Below are positions 1 through 12,593 of a stretch of DNA of 64,000 nucleotides, in pieces. The position numbers and the translations under genes were made by a program. Source of the stretch: Enchytraeus crypticus (lineage: Eukaryota > Annelida > Clitellata > Enchytraeida > Enchytraeidae); the NCBI GenBank assembly GCA_905160935.1, contig CAJHZI010000650.1, positions 434,001 through 498,000 on the forward strand, in the 5' to 3' direction. The number at the start of each line of letters is the position of its first letter. Position 1 is the stretch's first letter. The notes below the pieces were generated by a model that worked only from the letters and a program-made list of their open reading frames with translations, made no database searches and was not told the DNA's origin.

Positions 1-614
1 TTACTTGTCATTCAAAGACACGTGATCCAAGGAATCCAGATGGGTCAGGGGGAAGATAATAAAAAACAATCAAATGGAGAATTCATGATATATTGCAGTA
101 AATATCAAAGCTTAAATTCGATAGATGATAGCAACAAATTAGAGAATTGCGAGCTCATTGTTAGGCTGTGCAGATTACTGAGTCAATAATTTCTTACGAG
201 GCAGAGATGGGTGTAGCTGAAAGGTAAACGTGCCAGGAGTGCAGCGATAATTTCTCACCAGGAAGGATTCGATTATATAAACCTCCTGAAATTTATGCCC
301 ACACGCCAACCTTCCTTCAACTGGCTATTATACTCGGGCACATGTGCAGAATATTAACAGTGTAGCTGTCCTCAAGTTATATATCAAGTCACATAATTAC
401 GTTTAAATGATTATACTGCTCGTCCTATCTCATTCTCTAAGTGGATTGGCACTATGCTTGATCACATCAGTTTGATCATCTGAGATTTTATTTCTGTCTT
501 TTGAAGTACATGTTTTGTTTTTCCAGTGCTCATAATAAATCGTTTATTTTGTTAACAACTTAGGAAAGGGAAGTTTTAGGAGTTGGGCTCATCACTGACA
601 TGGTAAAGTCATCT
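1..614. other. No feature recognised
   Basis: AT-rich unique DNA; no frame, RNA or repeat that I can support. Confidence 0.6.
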
Positions 615-637
615 GTATATATATATATATATATATA

Positions 638-677
<40 letters not shown>

Positions 678-733
678 TATAGATATAGATCATATTGCCG
701 CTTATATTATATCATACAAATATATACATGTAA

Positions 734-804
<71 letters not shown>

Positions 805-816
805 GATATATAATAT

Positions 817-865
<49 letters not shown>

Positions 866-885
866 TTACATGTATATATTTGTAT
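615..885. repeat. (TA)n tracts
   Basis: Several TA runs, partly inside the inverted repeat 689-910. Confidence 0.95.
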
Positions 886-910
886 GATATAATATAAGCG
901 GCAATATGAT
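689..910. repeat. Inverted repeat with (TA)n core
   Basis: Fifty-base arms 689-738 and 861-910 (atcatattgccgcttatatt and its exact complement) flank a TA-rich core. A short MITE-like or hairpin element. The tyrosine/isoleucine open frames here are microsatellite artefacts. Confidence 0.8.
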
Positions 911-1609
911 TGCGACATGCAAGTTACAGTCACAAATTTCGACTAGCACTCTAGGAGACTAACATACAGAAAGTAACTGCACTATTTGTATGTATTGTAT
1001 GTCGAAGAGCAGGTCAACCAACATTAACATTGTACATTGACCAACGATGCGATCATCACACGTGTAATGAATTCATCACACTCGACTGCAGTGTTTGCAT
1101 CGTGATCTCAATCCGAGAGCATTCACAAGTGCTTCTGGTTTCCTCTTGCGCAGAAATGGAAACAAGTGAAGATTTTTCGAATAATTTTTTAAGATGAGTT
1201 CAAGCAAGAAGGATCGAAAATACATACCATGGAAATGAGAAGAAAGAATTAGCTGTTGATATTTGGTTTTCGGACAAGAACGAAACTAAAATTATTTAGA
1301 AACTAAGTGAAAATTGGAGCGGACAAGATAAAGATAAAAGTAAATGAGGAGAGAAAAAGGATTTAGAATTAATATTTTAAGCATTCATGAGATCTATCTC
1401 ATCAACATGACATCTGAATGAACACTTCATTTGTGCATAAAACGATTGAAATCATCTGAAGCATTCACATTCTGTCGGTATCATTAGAAATAGGCTGGTA
1501 CTCTGCTGAGATCCAAATTTAGACAACGGACAGGAGGATATGAAACAGTTTATACCCAATTGGAACTGTGTAGCACAACGTACACCTTGTTGTGTAACAG
1601 GCACTGAAA
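911..1609. other. No feature recognised
   Basis: Unique AT-rich DNA. The stretch 1843-2284 after the (GA)n tract is likewise empty. Confidence 0.6.
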
Positions 1610-1790
1610 AATAGACCAAACGTAAGCTGCACGTGTCGTATGAGGAGAGTAAGAACTGAGGTTATAGATAGGCTTAATTAAGATGTTGATGAAGCACAGC
1701 CTTCTGCAATGGGTTTAACTCGTTAATCGGCGGAGTGCTCTTTAAGGAGCATGAAATCATCATGCGAGTTGCAATATTTTTGCAGAACAA
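1610..1790. repeat. Family Z fragment (partial)
   Basis: taagaactgaggttatagat and gttaatcggcggagtgctct with taaggagcatgaaa resemble the copy at 55370-55690. Confidence 0.35.
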
Positions 1791-1791
1791 T

Positions 1792-1793
<2 letters not shown>

Positions 1794-1831
<38 letters not shown>

Positions 1832-1842
1832 GAGAGAGAGAA
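1794..1842. repeat. (GA)n microsatellite
   Basis: GA run with few interruptions; adjoins the family Z fragment. Confidence 0.95.
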
Positions 1843-2284
1843 AACACAAAATAGTCTAAACTAAGAATATTTCTGTAGAATAAGATTTAAAACGTTGTAT
1901 AGTGTAATGAATATGTACATTCAACAAATAAGCAAATAATTATAATTACTTATTAATTATTTAAGAAATTTAGTTATACAATTAATAATTAATAAATACA
2001 TTCTACAGAATAGTGGTCAATATATCAATGATACTTTAGACTCCTCTTTCAATCAAGTGTTTTAATTTATTTAATATCAACCATTAATTTATTACAACAA
2101 AAGCGTCTCCACAATATAACGTATAGGGGTAAGTGCAACAGTCATAGAGATCGTCAATGGCGAAAGAAAGAGAAAACGAAATCTGATGCTAACATTTATT
2201 ACTAAGAGTTGTGTTTCCAAAGCAACAAGGGTAATTTGCACACCCACAAATTATTCGATGCCAGCCAAACACGATTTACATTAT

Positions 2285-2580
2285 CTCAGAGCAGCTAAGT
2301 ATAGGGCAGTCGAGCATTAGGGCAGCCGAGTGTTCGGGCAACAGAGCAATAAGATATCAGAACTTCAGAACAGCAAAGCATCAGATAACTCCAGATGGAG
2401 AGTATCAGGGCAACTTGGCTTCAGAGCAGCCGGTCCGAAGAGCAGCAGAGCAGCAAAGTAAGCGAGCATCAGAACAACAGAACAATAGAACAGCATGGAA
2501 CCAGAATATCAGTGCAACAGAGCAGCTTGGCATTAGAGCAGCAAAAAAGCAGAGCGATCGAGCATCATCAGAACAACCGA
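2285..2580. repeat. Irregular CAG-rich repeat region
   Basis: Degenerate words such as agagcagca and gcatcagaacaac repeat through the block. It stays open in two plus frames (Gln/Ser/Glu-rich) but shows no gene structure. Confidence 0.5.
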
Positions 2581-2639
2581 TGAAGTTTCACCAGCAAAAT
2601 CCCGAACTTTATCTGCAACAACAGATTTGTTTTGTTATT

Positions 2640-3010
2640 CATCTATAGTCTGCGAGCCACTGATAACCGAGATCATTTAGCGTCAACCTCCACGAGATAT
2701 TCTTTATGGAAGCGTCCCCGGGGAGCCATTCGTCTCCCTCGGCGATTTAATAATTTAAATTTCATGTATTTGTCATCATCACTCTCGGCCGCTCTGATTC
2801 CATTATACCGCTATCACGCTGAAAACCGTTCTCGTAATCCTATCTTAGAAAACATCTGGGAATTCTCGAACATGTTGTGATAAATGGCGACATATGACCC
2901 CGAGTGATGTTCGGTGCGGCGGACCCTATAAGGATTGCATGGGTGTCATACCCATTCAATCAGTCACAAGAAAACGCAGAGATAACGTCAAACCGGTGAA
3001 CTGATTGAAT
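2640..3010. other. Non-repetitive, less AT-rich island 1
   Basis: Mixed composition with gcgtccccggggagccattc and gaccccgagtgatgttcggt. An 82-codon plus frame spans part of it, but I see no domain or splice context. Could be regulatory or an unrecognised element. Confidence 0.25.
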
Positions 3011-3629
3011 CCGACTCCCAGTCCAAGACACTTGGATTTATAACGAAAAGCTGATGATTTTTATATTTTTGAAAAAATTAACGAATAACTGAGTCATGAA
3101 TATACATGTATAGATATATTAATAAATGCTTTTAAATGTAATTCAGTTTCTCGCATTTTCTTCAGTTCTTAGTTTGTCTTAATTTTGCAAATGTAAAACG
3201 TCTACAGATGGCTTGGTAACATCTGTATAATTTATGTATGCCTCGCTTGAGGGGTTCATAACAGCATCCTTAGATTAGAAAAGGGAGGTTAACTTCTCAA
3301 CAGTCGATAGATTTTCATGCAGATCAATGATTGATTGAATTTCATGCAGAAGTAAAGCTTTACACAGTATGTTCTCGGTTTAGTAATCAGGATAATGTTA
3401 CAACCTTGAGCTTCTTGTAGCAATAAACTTTACATTTCATATATTAAGATTGCCGGTTGTCTATTATCTGCCTACTCCGAACTATAATTAGGCTGATTAA
3501 AATCGAAAGTTGATTGTCAATTCAAGGCACTCGCACTAAAATCAGTAGATTGAAGTGTGTTGTCTGTTTCGTGTCTATAGATACAGGCAGGGACCCTGCA
3601 CTCACACGATAGTAAGATGGGACTATCTA

Positions 3630-3747
3630 TGGAACGGGATTTAGCCACTCGATTTAGCTGCGCATCAATTGAGCGAAGTTAAGCTACATCGCGCCCAGTT
3701 AATACTCTGTGGGCGACCTCCTAGAAAGACCAGGTGTTGACAGCTTT
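3630..3747 (+). ncRNA. Degenerate 5S rRNA-like sequence (pseudogene or 5S-derived SINE head)
   Basis: The 3' two thirds follows 5S rRNA in order: GCGCATC, GAAGTTAAGCTACATCGCGC, CAGTTAATACT, GTGGGCGACC, then CAGGTGTTGACAGCTTT. These are the regions that hold the internal RNA polymerase III control elements (A box, intermediate element, C box). The 5' third is poorly conserved. Several C-box positions are changed, so it is unlikely to be a working 5S gene. A 5S-derived SINE (SINE3 type) is an alternative. Confidence 0.5.
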
Positions 3748-3980
3748 GAATAAAAATACCCCGAGTGTGTTGGAAACTTATTCTTAAATCCGCGTCGGCT
3801 GTAATAGATGCTATAGAAGGCAAATTGGGTGACTTCCACAATTAATTGAAGAGTTAAGCACATATCCAGAGCCCTAGCCTTTCGTAAAAGTTTATATTAG
3901 GTAAATTGTTAAAGTTACATTTATATTTGACGAAGAATATTTGATGATTTGAAAATAAATTCGTATATAGAGTTTAAAAG

Positions 3981-4046
3981 TAAGGTGAGGATGGAATTGG
4001 TTGAAGAGCTATATGCCATAGACCGGCCGCTACGCATTGCACTGAT
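3981..4046 (+). mobile_element. LINE-A 3'-end fragment
   Basis: ggttgaagagctatatgcca and the following gaccggccg...gcattgcactga match the 3' end of the LINE copies at 25192 and 50497. A (CT)n then (TA)n tract follows. Confidence 0.5.
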
Positions 4047-4082
4047 ACAAACATCTCTCTCTCTCTTTCTCTCTCTCTCTCT

Positions 4083-4140
<58 letters not shown>
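4047..4140. repeat. (CT)n followed by (TA)n
   Basis: Compound microsatellite after a LINE 3'-end fragment. Confidence 0.95.
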
Positions 4141-4149
<9 letters not shown>

Positions 4150-4164
4150 TATTTATTTATATAG

Positions 4165-5428
4165 GCCTACACATGTATAAAGCGGTGGTAGATTCTCTGA
4201 AATCCACCGTGCCATGTGTCTAACATGGCACGGTGCAATTGTGGTTGAGAAACAAACGTTAAAGTTGGCCTATCTTTAAATGTAATGGTAAAGAAATAGC
4301 AGCAGCATTTGGTGTCATATGGCAATCAAATTCAATCTTCATTGCAAATAACTCTCTAATAGAGTAGCTTTTCTAATGTCATAGGCACTATAATGGCTTG
4401 TCGGTTATGCATTGATACTGTGGCAGCTTTTTGTGTGCTATTGATTGAGGCATTAAAATGTGTGATTACGCCGACCTCGTAATTATCCATTAGACTACGG
4501 CATCTTTTCGGTAGATGCTTTTCAATACCCTTCTACGATTTAGTTATGCTCAAGTGCAGTATACCTTAAGCTTATTATATTCATGAGATGCCTAGAACTT
4601 TCGTCAACGACTTGCATATATTGAACTCAGAGTGACTTAGTCATTTTTGTTCCAACAGTCATAATATCAAAATGTAAAATTGTAGGATTCTTGAGTTACT
4701 AATTGTAGGCTATATAGGGCTAGTTTATCAATGTGATCCGAGACAGACATTGATTACCAGTGAGTTTTGTGACAAATGATGCACCTTAAAACAAATGCCA
4801 CAAGCTATTTCATAACTAATTTTAAGTCACAGAATAACATGGTATTAATCAAAATATTTAAATCATGTAGGTTTTAATTTAACATCGCTCGATGTAATCG
4901 TGAACGACAGTAGAACTCTAATCGTGCTTTTGTTATTAATTTCGTCTTAACTGCATGTTAACGACTGGAGAAGCTTTAGATTTGAACTCAGACTCCACTG
5001 ATTTGCTACAGACTATCCAACAGTTGATGTAGCGGTTAGTGCAAATTCTAAGAAAAAACTGTAAACGTATATGGTTGGAAGGTAAATTAGATAATAGTTG
5101 AATTGTTTTGTTAAAGTGAAATTTAACAGAATTGATATGCAGCTGCGTCCAAAACCTCGATAAAACCAGCAACATCAAATAGGGATTTAGTGTCCACTTA
5201 ATTAATGGGTAATTTTTATAACACATCCGTATGGATGATTTTTATACGACATATAGCCCATATTTGAAGTTTTATGCAGATTGATAAGAAAGACTACTAT
5301 TTTATTATGTATACGTATGTGTACAAATGCAATGGTAATGTAAATGTCCCGCACACATCACATTGCAATATGTACATGCAAAGTAGTACACGGCGCACAG
5401 TAGTACAGTAGTGTACATTGTTCAGTAT
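4165..5428. other. No gene recognised
   Basis: Contains a tRNA A-box-like minus sequence (gtagtctaatggataa near 4480) without a matching B box, and a 96-codon minus frame without domains. The same holds for 5531-6785, where only a ctattctattctat run stands out. Confidence 0.55.
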
Positions 5429-5530
5429 AAAAAATCTGGTAAAGCTAATGTCACCGTCAGTTTCCTCACTCTAAAGCGATGGCAATGACGGGCAAGACCA
5501 AGATTTGAACCCCGCACATACTATAATACT
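5429..5530 (-). mobile_element. tRNA-derived SINE copy 1 (partial)
   Basis: Holds the shared tail (ctggtaaagcta...cctcact-aaagcgat) and the complement of the B box (tttgaacccc); the head is missing. Confidence 0.7.
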
Positions 5531-6785
5531 AGTACGTATTATCTCTACGTCTCTAAACTAAAGGCTGTGCCCCAGGTCCCCTCTAGATAACTTCGGCTTC
5601 CTAGGAACTTTAAAGATATTTATTTTTCTTTTAAGGAAGAGACTGCGTTTGTCGAAAAAAGCTTACACATCTGTTGAAAGATAACTCGTCTTGAGTTTTT
5701 TGACAAGTGGTGAATAATTTAGGATGGCGATAAAAAATTACGGTCCAAACGTCATTAAAGTGATTATTGTATTGAATAATATAAAATTAACTTCATAATG
5801 CAGTCGAATCTATGCCACGTTTATATACATGTATATTTATATAAATATAGATGTAGATTTATAGCTATATTAATGCAGGAATTGCTGTTGACGCTTTGTT
5901 TGTCAATCATGCATTTTGTGTCTTTGCTGAAAAATAAACATATTTCTATTCTATTCTATTCTATATTTAAACAAAACAATTCCACAATACTCAAGCTTGC
6001 TTCCTCTCTGCACACACACGCAGAGTAACAAGTTTAAAATTAAATTTGAAGTCCTTAAAAATTCCTAAATATAAAATTTTAATATTTTATTTTAAAATTA
6101 TAGTATGGCAATTCATTCTTATCATAGGAGAACATGTTTTGAGCAAATTCGAAGATAGAATTTCTATACTTCTAATTTTATTCATGTATATTGAATAACT
6201 TTTCGTACCTGGTTCGTTGCATTGATGCATAATTAATTGAACTATGTGATACTACTGTAATTTTGACCAGGACTGATATATTTCATTCATCAGCGACCTT
6301 AGCTAAATTAACATCGAAGTCTGGTCAGGAGAATGAAAAGAAAATTTAAGGATTAAAAATCGTAGGCCTAAGTTACTAAGCTACATCGACTGTTGATCAA
6401 ATACTACTTTGAAGGGATTTTCAAAATACACATATTTGAAGTTGACGCTTCAAATTCAAAAATTTCATACGACCTTGGTAAAGTGTCGTGTTACCTTGAA
6501 TTTAGTTATTGGCTACATTCATTATAGCCAGTTATTAAATATCAGCTGTGACCTTAACAAGAATATTTCAGTGAGATTGAAAGTCAGGAATACAAAAACG
6601 GAAGCACTGTGAGTGCTGCTCTCTTAATATCATATATTTAATTGCTAAAGTTTCCTTTCAGTATACATTGGAAACAAATTTTACATTAACATTTTGCCTT
6701 ACAAATTTTATAGATTCACCCGAAAGAAGCAATATTGTCTTCAGCAAAATAAGTTTATGCCAAATTGTCAGGAGTCATTCATTGT

Positions 6786-6955
6786 AATCTAGAAATCAGC
6801 GAGTAGATAGCTATTAAGCAGCTAGTAGTCGGCTAAAGTCAGCTAGTAATCAGCTAATATTCAGCTAATACCGTAATACAATATTAAATAGCTAGTGTTT
6901 AGCTAGTAGCTAGCTAGTAATCAGTTAGTATTAAGCTAGATGTAACACAGTAATA
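6786..6955. repeat. Degenerate agctagtaatc repeats
   Basis: About a dozen variants of cagctagtaat/agctaatattc, spaced 10-13 bases. Confidence 0.65.
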
Positions 6956-7226
6956 AGCTAACAGATTCATTTAGCAACAAGCATTAAAGTACTTTACCTT
7001 TCGGATCAGATGGCACTAAACATGTATACACATATACTATATGTACACTTATACAGTATATGCATAATTTATGTTGTACTGTATATAGGCCTATGTACTA
7101 TATATACAAGGTGGAGAAAAAGTAGTGCACAACTAATTTAATTTCATATAAATTCGGAATCATCAGGTACACGACAAGTTCCGAACTAGTAGGCCGACTA
7201 ATTGGCGGTACCTCCGAAAAGTTTAA

Positions 7227-7333
7227 TTTCACAAGAAGATCAACAGATGGCGTAGTAATAGAACTTCTTGTGAACCTACACATAAATTTCAGCCACAATG
7301 CAGTATTGCACATGAGGGTAGGTTCACAAGAAG
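7227..7333. repeat. Short inverted repeats (cacaagaag)
   Basis: cttcttgtgaacctac (7264-7279) is the exact complement of gtaggttcacaagaag (7318-7333); a further ttcacaagaagat is at 7228. Origin unknown. Confidence 0.5.
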
Positions 7334-8869
7334 ACTAGTAACTCAGCAGTCTCAACCACCTATGAACAAAATTCCATGTGAAATTAAAAGTACCTATTTG
7401 GAATTAAAGGTTTAAGCTCATAAACGAAAAGGCTCCTAAGTTATGTTAAATGACATTTGTGTAGCGATTTTTTCGTCCCCCCTCTATATCCTTATACGAG
7501 GGGCACACTTGAGATAAGTGCACAATTTGATCTCATATACTTTTCTGATGCTGGTTACCTTGCCATCCATATTGAATATATTTAATGGCTTTCACTCCTA
7601 AAAGTCTGTTGATTAGCCGTAAGATCTACCCCTCGATGGGCTTATACTTAACGTTTTGCCAAATTGTCAGACTGTCATATGCAATATATCATATATTACA
7701 TGTATATTACAAACAATTAGTTAATAAATCAAACAATGCAGTCAGCAGTTAAGTGATCAATTAATCAATCAGTGATTCAAGCATTCAATGGCAGTGTTTA
7801 TAATTTGTTAATGGCATTTTTTATAAGTTGTTAGAGCATTTAATTTTAGCTGTGTTTAATAAAACGAAATGGAAATATGGACAAACCTCCCATAGACAAC
7901 AACTGACAATGCAAGACCTGTCAAATCTGCAATTCGTACATTCATTTATTCCGATTGAATCACCGTTCAATTCACTCAGCCGTATTGTAATACATGAATT
8001 AATGGGCTCTTGGAACACACACAAGTTTCTATAGATCAATATTCTCAAGTCTCTTGCTACTACAACGAATAAAGTTATTACTGTTCGAAGTTAAGATTCT
8101 TTTTGATGCAAACGAATTTTTGTGTAAACGAATAGCATGGATGAGGCAGTGAAAGAGTAAAGATGAACGCCAGAGCTCTTTCAATGACATCGCGTATTGA
8201 TTAATGGTATGATTACGGTTCCGTGCCAATATTTCATCGCAAATATGAAATTATCGACGAGAATCAGTAAAAAACGCTTAGAATCACGATACAACCTTCA
8301 CCTTTTTAGTAGACATTTGCAACTGACGAGTAAAAGAGCTGCAGATTGCAAGCAGTTGTATATAAACAAGACATAAATAAATGAGAATGGAAGGAATCAA
8401 CATTTGCATATAGAATTCATTCTTTAGTGTTTTCCAGACCCGTCCCTGACAGATCAATCGTGTACTGCGCCTTTAAGAGAAAATGCTAGAATTTTATAAA
8501 GTAAAGAATAGAATGTGGTTTGAAAATGATCTGTCATTAATGCAACAATTTCATGATGGATAAAGTGATCCTTAGTGAGTTTAAAACTGACTGGAAATAG
8601 AAAAAGATTTTTTTCAGGCATCGCCATTTCGCAGAATATTTAAGAGAAAGATGAGCTCTATTACTTAAAATCTTCAGCTAAGGAAAAGTTAATCAACTAA
8701 ACTAAAAAGCAACAAACTATAAACTAAATTATAAACTTTTCACTAATTAACTGCAAAAGAAAAGAATTTAACTTTGCGAAAGAAAGCAATTATTTCAACA
8801 AAATTACGTGCTGCCTGTTTACTGTTAATGAATAGCACTGCTGCTGTTTCAGGAGTTTTTTGCACCGCG
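7334..8869. other. No gene recognised
   Basis: Unique AT-rich DNA; three short overlapping frames near 7820-8230 have no coding character. Confidence 0.6.
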
Positions 8870-9430
8870 GTAGATATATTAAAATGAAAAGAATACATTT
8901 ATTGCTAGGGTTACCTCGACAACACCTCGATCTTCCGCCAATCTCTGTTTCTAACCGACGATAACTATAATTTACGAGTCGTGGCTCCGCATACAGGCAT
9001 ATCCAATAATCTCTTTATAACCTGTGAAATGCGTGTTACGCAAGAAATCGATACGGCATGAAGGCATTTCGTACACGCTATCATTGCTGCTTCGAATCCA
9101 TCATGAAGGGCTTAAGCACTCGCAACCTAACGATAGTTAAACCTATCCAAGGTTCACGCACCTCATATCAATCACTGTGAACCCTATTGCAGCACGTTCA
9201 GTATTCCTGCGTAATTGTCTTTTATGGCTCTGCTATATCGTCAAAGCCTAATGTTAATAGATGCCCTGCTTACTTATTTATAACGCTTAAATCTCTCCCA
9301 GTTTGCTCATTATGCTGAAGTTTTCTGACGATGGACCCTCCCTGCCTCCTCTTCCCGCTTCATCCCCCGGACCTGTTAACCAGCCATGAAATTCTGTTTT
9401 ATGCCACGTGACACACGACCCGGAACTCTC
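8870..9430. other. Non-repetitive island 2
   Basis: Complex sequence with no repeats and no long frame, ending in gccacgtgac (an E-box) shortly before the 18-bp minisatellite. Candidate regulatory DNA only. Confidence 0.25.
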
Positions 9431-9514
9431 TCAAGAGTTTTCCAGCACAACATCTTCATTACTATTTGTCATCGGATGGTTATATAAGTCAACGAGTTCT
9501 TATCAGTCATTGAG

Positions 9515-10022
9515 GTCTCTTCCCTCATAGAGTTCTCTTCACTCATAGAGTTATCTTCACTCATAGAGTTCTCTTCACTCATAGAGTTATGTTCACTCAT
9601 TGAGTTCTCTTCACTCGTAGCGTTCTCTTCACTCATAGAGTTCTCCTCACTCATAGAGTTCTATACACTCATAGAGTTCTCTTCACTCATTGAGTTCTCT
9701 TCACTCGTAGCGTTATCTTCACTCATAGAGTTCTCTTCACTCATTGAGTTCTCTTCACTCGTAGCGTTCTTTTCACTCATTGATTTCTCTTCACTCATAG
9801 AGTTTTCTTCACTCATAGAGGTCTCTTCACTCATAGAGTTCTCTTCACTCATAAAGTTCTCTTCACTCATAAAGTTCTCTTTACTCATAGAGTTCTCTTC
9901 ACTCATAGTGTTCTCTTTACTCATAGAGTTCTCTTCACTCATACAGTTCTCTTCACTCATAAAGTTCTCTTCACTCATATAGTTCTCTTTACTCATAGAT
10001 TTCTCTTCACTCACAGAGTTCT
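9515..10022. repeat. 18-bp minisatellite, about 28 units
   Basis: Unit like ttctcttcactcatagag. Because 18 is a multiple of 3, the minus strand stays open as a six-residue repeat MSEENS with one stop near 9657. No splice context, start context or flanking coding sequence supports a gene. Confidence 0.85.
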
Positions 10023-10330
10023 CTTCGATACGTTCTCGTTACTTATATTTCATATCGTCGTATGAAAATATGGTATTCACTACTTGTATAACCTGCATGT
10101 TATTATTTATATTAGCTTCATGAAAATAAGAAAGGACTCAAAATAGACTAAAAAATGTTTTACAACGTGACAAGCTTAGATCTAAGAAAAATTGCTCGAG
10201 ATCGTATTCGAAATTGCAATATCGACAATGCATTAGCCTTGCCTGTGTAATTATGATAGATTAGAGCGCATTTGTGTTCATCATTACAAATCATTCTCTT
10301 TGTATTTACCCGCTAATTAAGATATACATG

Positions 10331-11164
10331 TACACTGTGTTTTTTATAACTGATACCCCAAATTGTTTTAACCATAAAGTCCTAAAAGTTGGCCAATGTT
10401 AGTGAAATTTACAGAACTTAACCAGCAGCCAATTCTACAAAACATAGATAAATTTTGTTTGAATAACTTTAATAATGTGAAAGTTATAGTTTTGTGAATA
10501 AGAGTGGGGTCATATACGACATTTCCAGTACAGGATTGCGGGCGTGTTACATGCAGCGTAAGATTATCTCTATAAAAATAATATGCGAACAGGTCACACA
10601 ATTTCAGCTAATGCTATTTTTAAGAGCAATCATTTCTTTACAAAATGACGTAAAATACGAGCTGATATGTTCCTAATTGACAAAGTTTTTCAAATTTGTA
10701 TGCATGCATTGCATGAAGAGAATAAACGAAGAAGAGGACTCAGCTGCAGTTAGTGCGGTGATCGCGGTTGTACCCAGACATGCAATGCATGCATAAAAAG
10801 TTCAATAACTTTGTCAATTAAGAACATATCAGCACGTATTTTACGTCGAATGGAAAAGAAATGATTGCTCTTCATAATATCATTAGCAGAAATTTTATAT
10901 TGCGTGATAGCTAGTATTTTTATAGAGATAATCTACATTAAATGTAACACGCTCGTAATCCTGTATTGGAGATTTCTTATCTGACCCCACTCATATTCGC
11001 GAAACTATAACTTTCACATTATTAAAGTTATTCAAACAAAATTTATCTGTGCTTTGTAGAATTGGCTGCTGGTCAAGTGCTGTAAATTTCAAGAACATCG
11101 GTCCACTTCTTACGACTTTATTGTTAGAACAATTTGGGGTATCAGTTATAAAAAACACAGTGTA
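10331..11164. mobile_element. 834-bp foldback element (long inverted repeat)
   Basis: Arms 10331-10715 and 10779-11164 are imperfect reverse complements with a 63-base spacer. The termini are tacactgtgttttttataac and its complement. Neither arm keeps a protein-coding frame. Foldback transposon, MITE-like element or template-switch product are all possible; no clear target duplication was seen. Confidence 0.8.
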
Positions 11165-12507
11165 GATGCATTAATTGTATGGTGGTCATTAATCATAATT
11201 AAGAATGTCTTCATATATTACAAATTACAAATTCTGTTTCATTTTTAAACTGTAAAGCGAAGAATGGCAATGACGTTAGCCAACAGATGAAAAGATTTTA
11301 AATATGACCGGGAATTTGCTTCATGTATGACACTGATTAGAACTTAGAATTAACTTCATAGTATAGCACTATTTATGACTGGAATTAGCTTCTTAGTATG
11401 ACACTGATTATAAATTAATTTACTATACAATAAATTAATTTACTGCGTAAGCCTATATTAAGATTTCGATTTAAACGGTTTCCTCCTAGATGCATCCAGT
11501 TGTCATATGCTAAGTTTCGATGTATTGAGTTGCAATGTGTTCAACAGTAATTGTTTATCAAAGCAGTGCAGATGAATATTCTTAGTTGAATAGTCTGCAT
11601 GAGACGTACCTGACAGGGCCTTCTGATGAGAAATTACAAGTTAAAACTTCACTTTTCAATTGAATATTTACTAAATCTGTGAATAGCTATTCGTAAGTTA
11701 CAATTTGAAATAGTATTCTAAAAAACTAATTTAAATGGCAGCATTTACAGTTCGTGTTTCGCTCTTTTATCTACCTTAACACGGAACTTTGAACGTTTAA
11801 TTTTCTCTAAAGTACTACCCTTTGTTTTTAGTTATCTTTAGTATTCTTTTATGCATACAGTCAAACGTCTATTTTTTATATTTAAGCAAAAGAACATTTC
11901 AGAAAGAGGACGTCATTCAGCTATAACAACATTGTCATGTGCATTCCGCATGTTAGCGTATTGTTCTGCTATATAGTATATAATAGAAAGAAAACGTTCG
12001 AAGAGTAACACGAACCCATGGCGGTATCTCAGATTATTGATTATGTTTAATACAGAAACGGGTTATAAAAATAATCACATAAAACAAAAAACTACTGAAC
12101 TTATTAAAATTCTCTGGATCAAAAAGATGATCAATTGAATAGGGCTTCACTAGAATTAGAGAATTTAAAATATCTTTACTAGAGCGAGGACTAGAGTTTT
12201 GGGTTGAACAGGTAGCATATTAGCAAGTTGCTTAATAACGCATCTGTAGGTAATGTATGTCAAATTCCATGCTATCCCCGTTATTGGCATGCAATCGAGC
12301 AGGAAATTGACGCTAAACTTAGCTTTAGCTTAAACATACTCAATATGACTATATGGTTAATGTTAGACTATATAATATTTGGGAATTGGAGATGGCGTAA
12401 CGATTAAAGATCTCGCATCGGATGCAAGTGATCTGAGTTCATAGACCAGGCCAGTCAAAAAATGAAGTATAAATATATAGATCTACGTTGTATATACATA
12501 GACACAC
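11165..12507. other. No gene recognised
   Basis: Unique AT-rich DNA with short degenerate repeats (tagtatgacactgatta, 11320-11410) and a weak tRNA-like stretch near 12380-12450 (ggcgtaacgattaaagatct) that may be an old SINE head. Confidence 0.5.
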
Positions 12508-12556
12508 ATATATATATATAATATATATATAATATATACATGTACATGTATATATA

Positions 12557-12590
<34 letters not shown>
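12508..12590. repeat. (TA)n with tacatgta interruptions
   Basis: Pure and interrupted TA dinucleotides. Confidence 0.9.

Positions 12591-12593
<3 letters not shown>

Noticed and set aside
600..933. Tyr/Ile-rich open frames on both strands
   Set aside because: Pure translation of (TA)n; the same applies to frames at 3921, 15071, 25051, 31412 and 33514.
7098..7313. 71-codon minus frame
   Set aside because: No recognised domain; overlaps short inverted repeats. A remnant of a transposon could not be shown.
12370..12450. tRNA-like stretch ggcgtaacgattaaagatct ... gagttcatagacc
   Set aside because: B box is degenerate and acceptor-stem pairing is absent; only a weak SINE-head suspicion.
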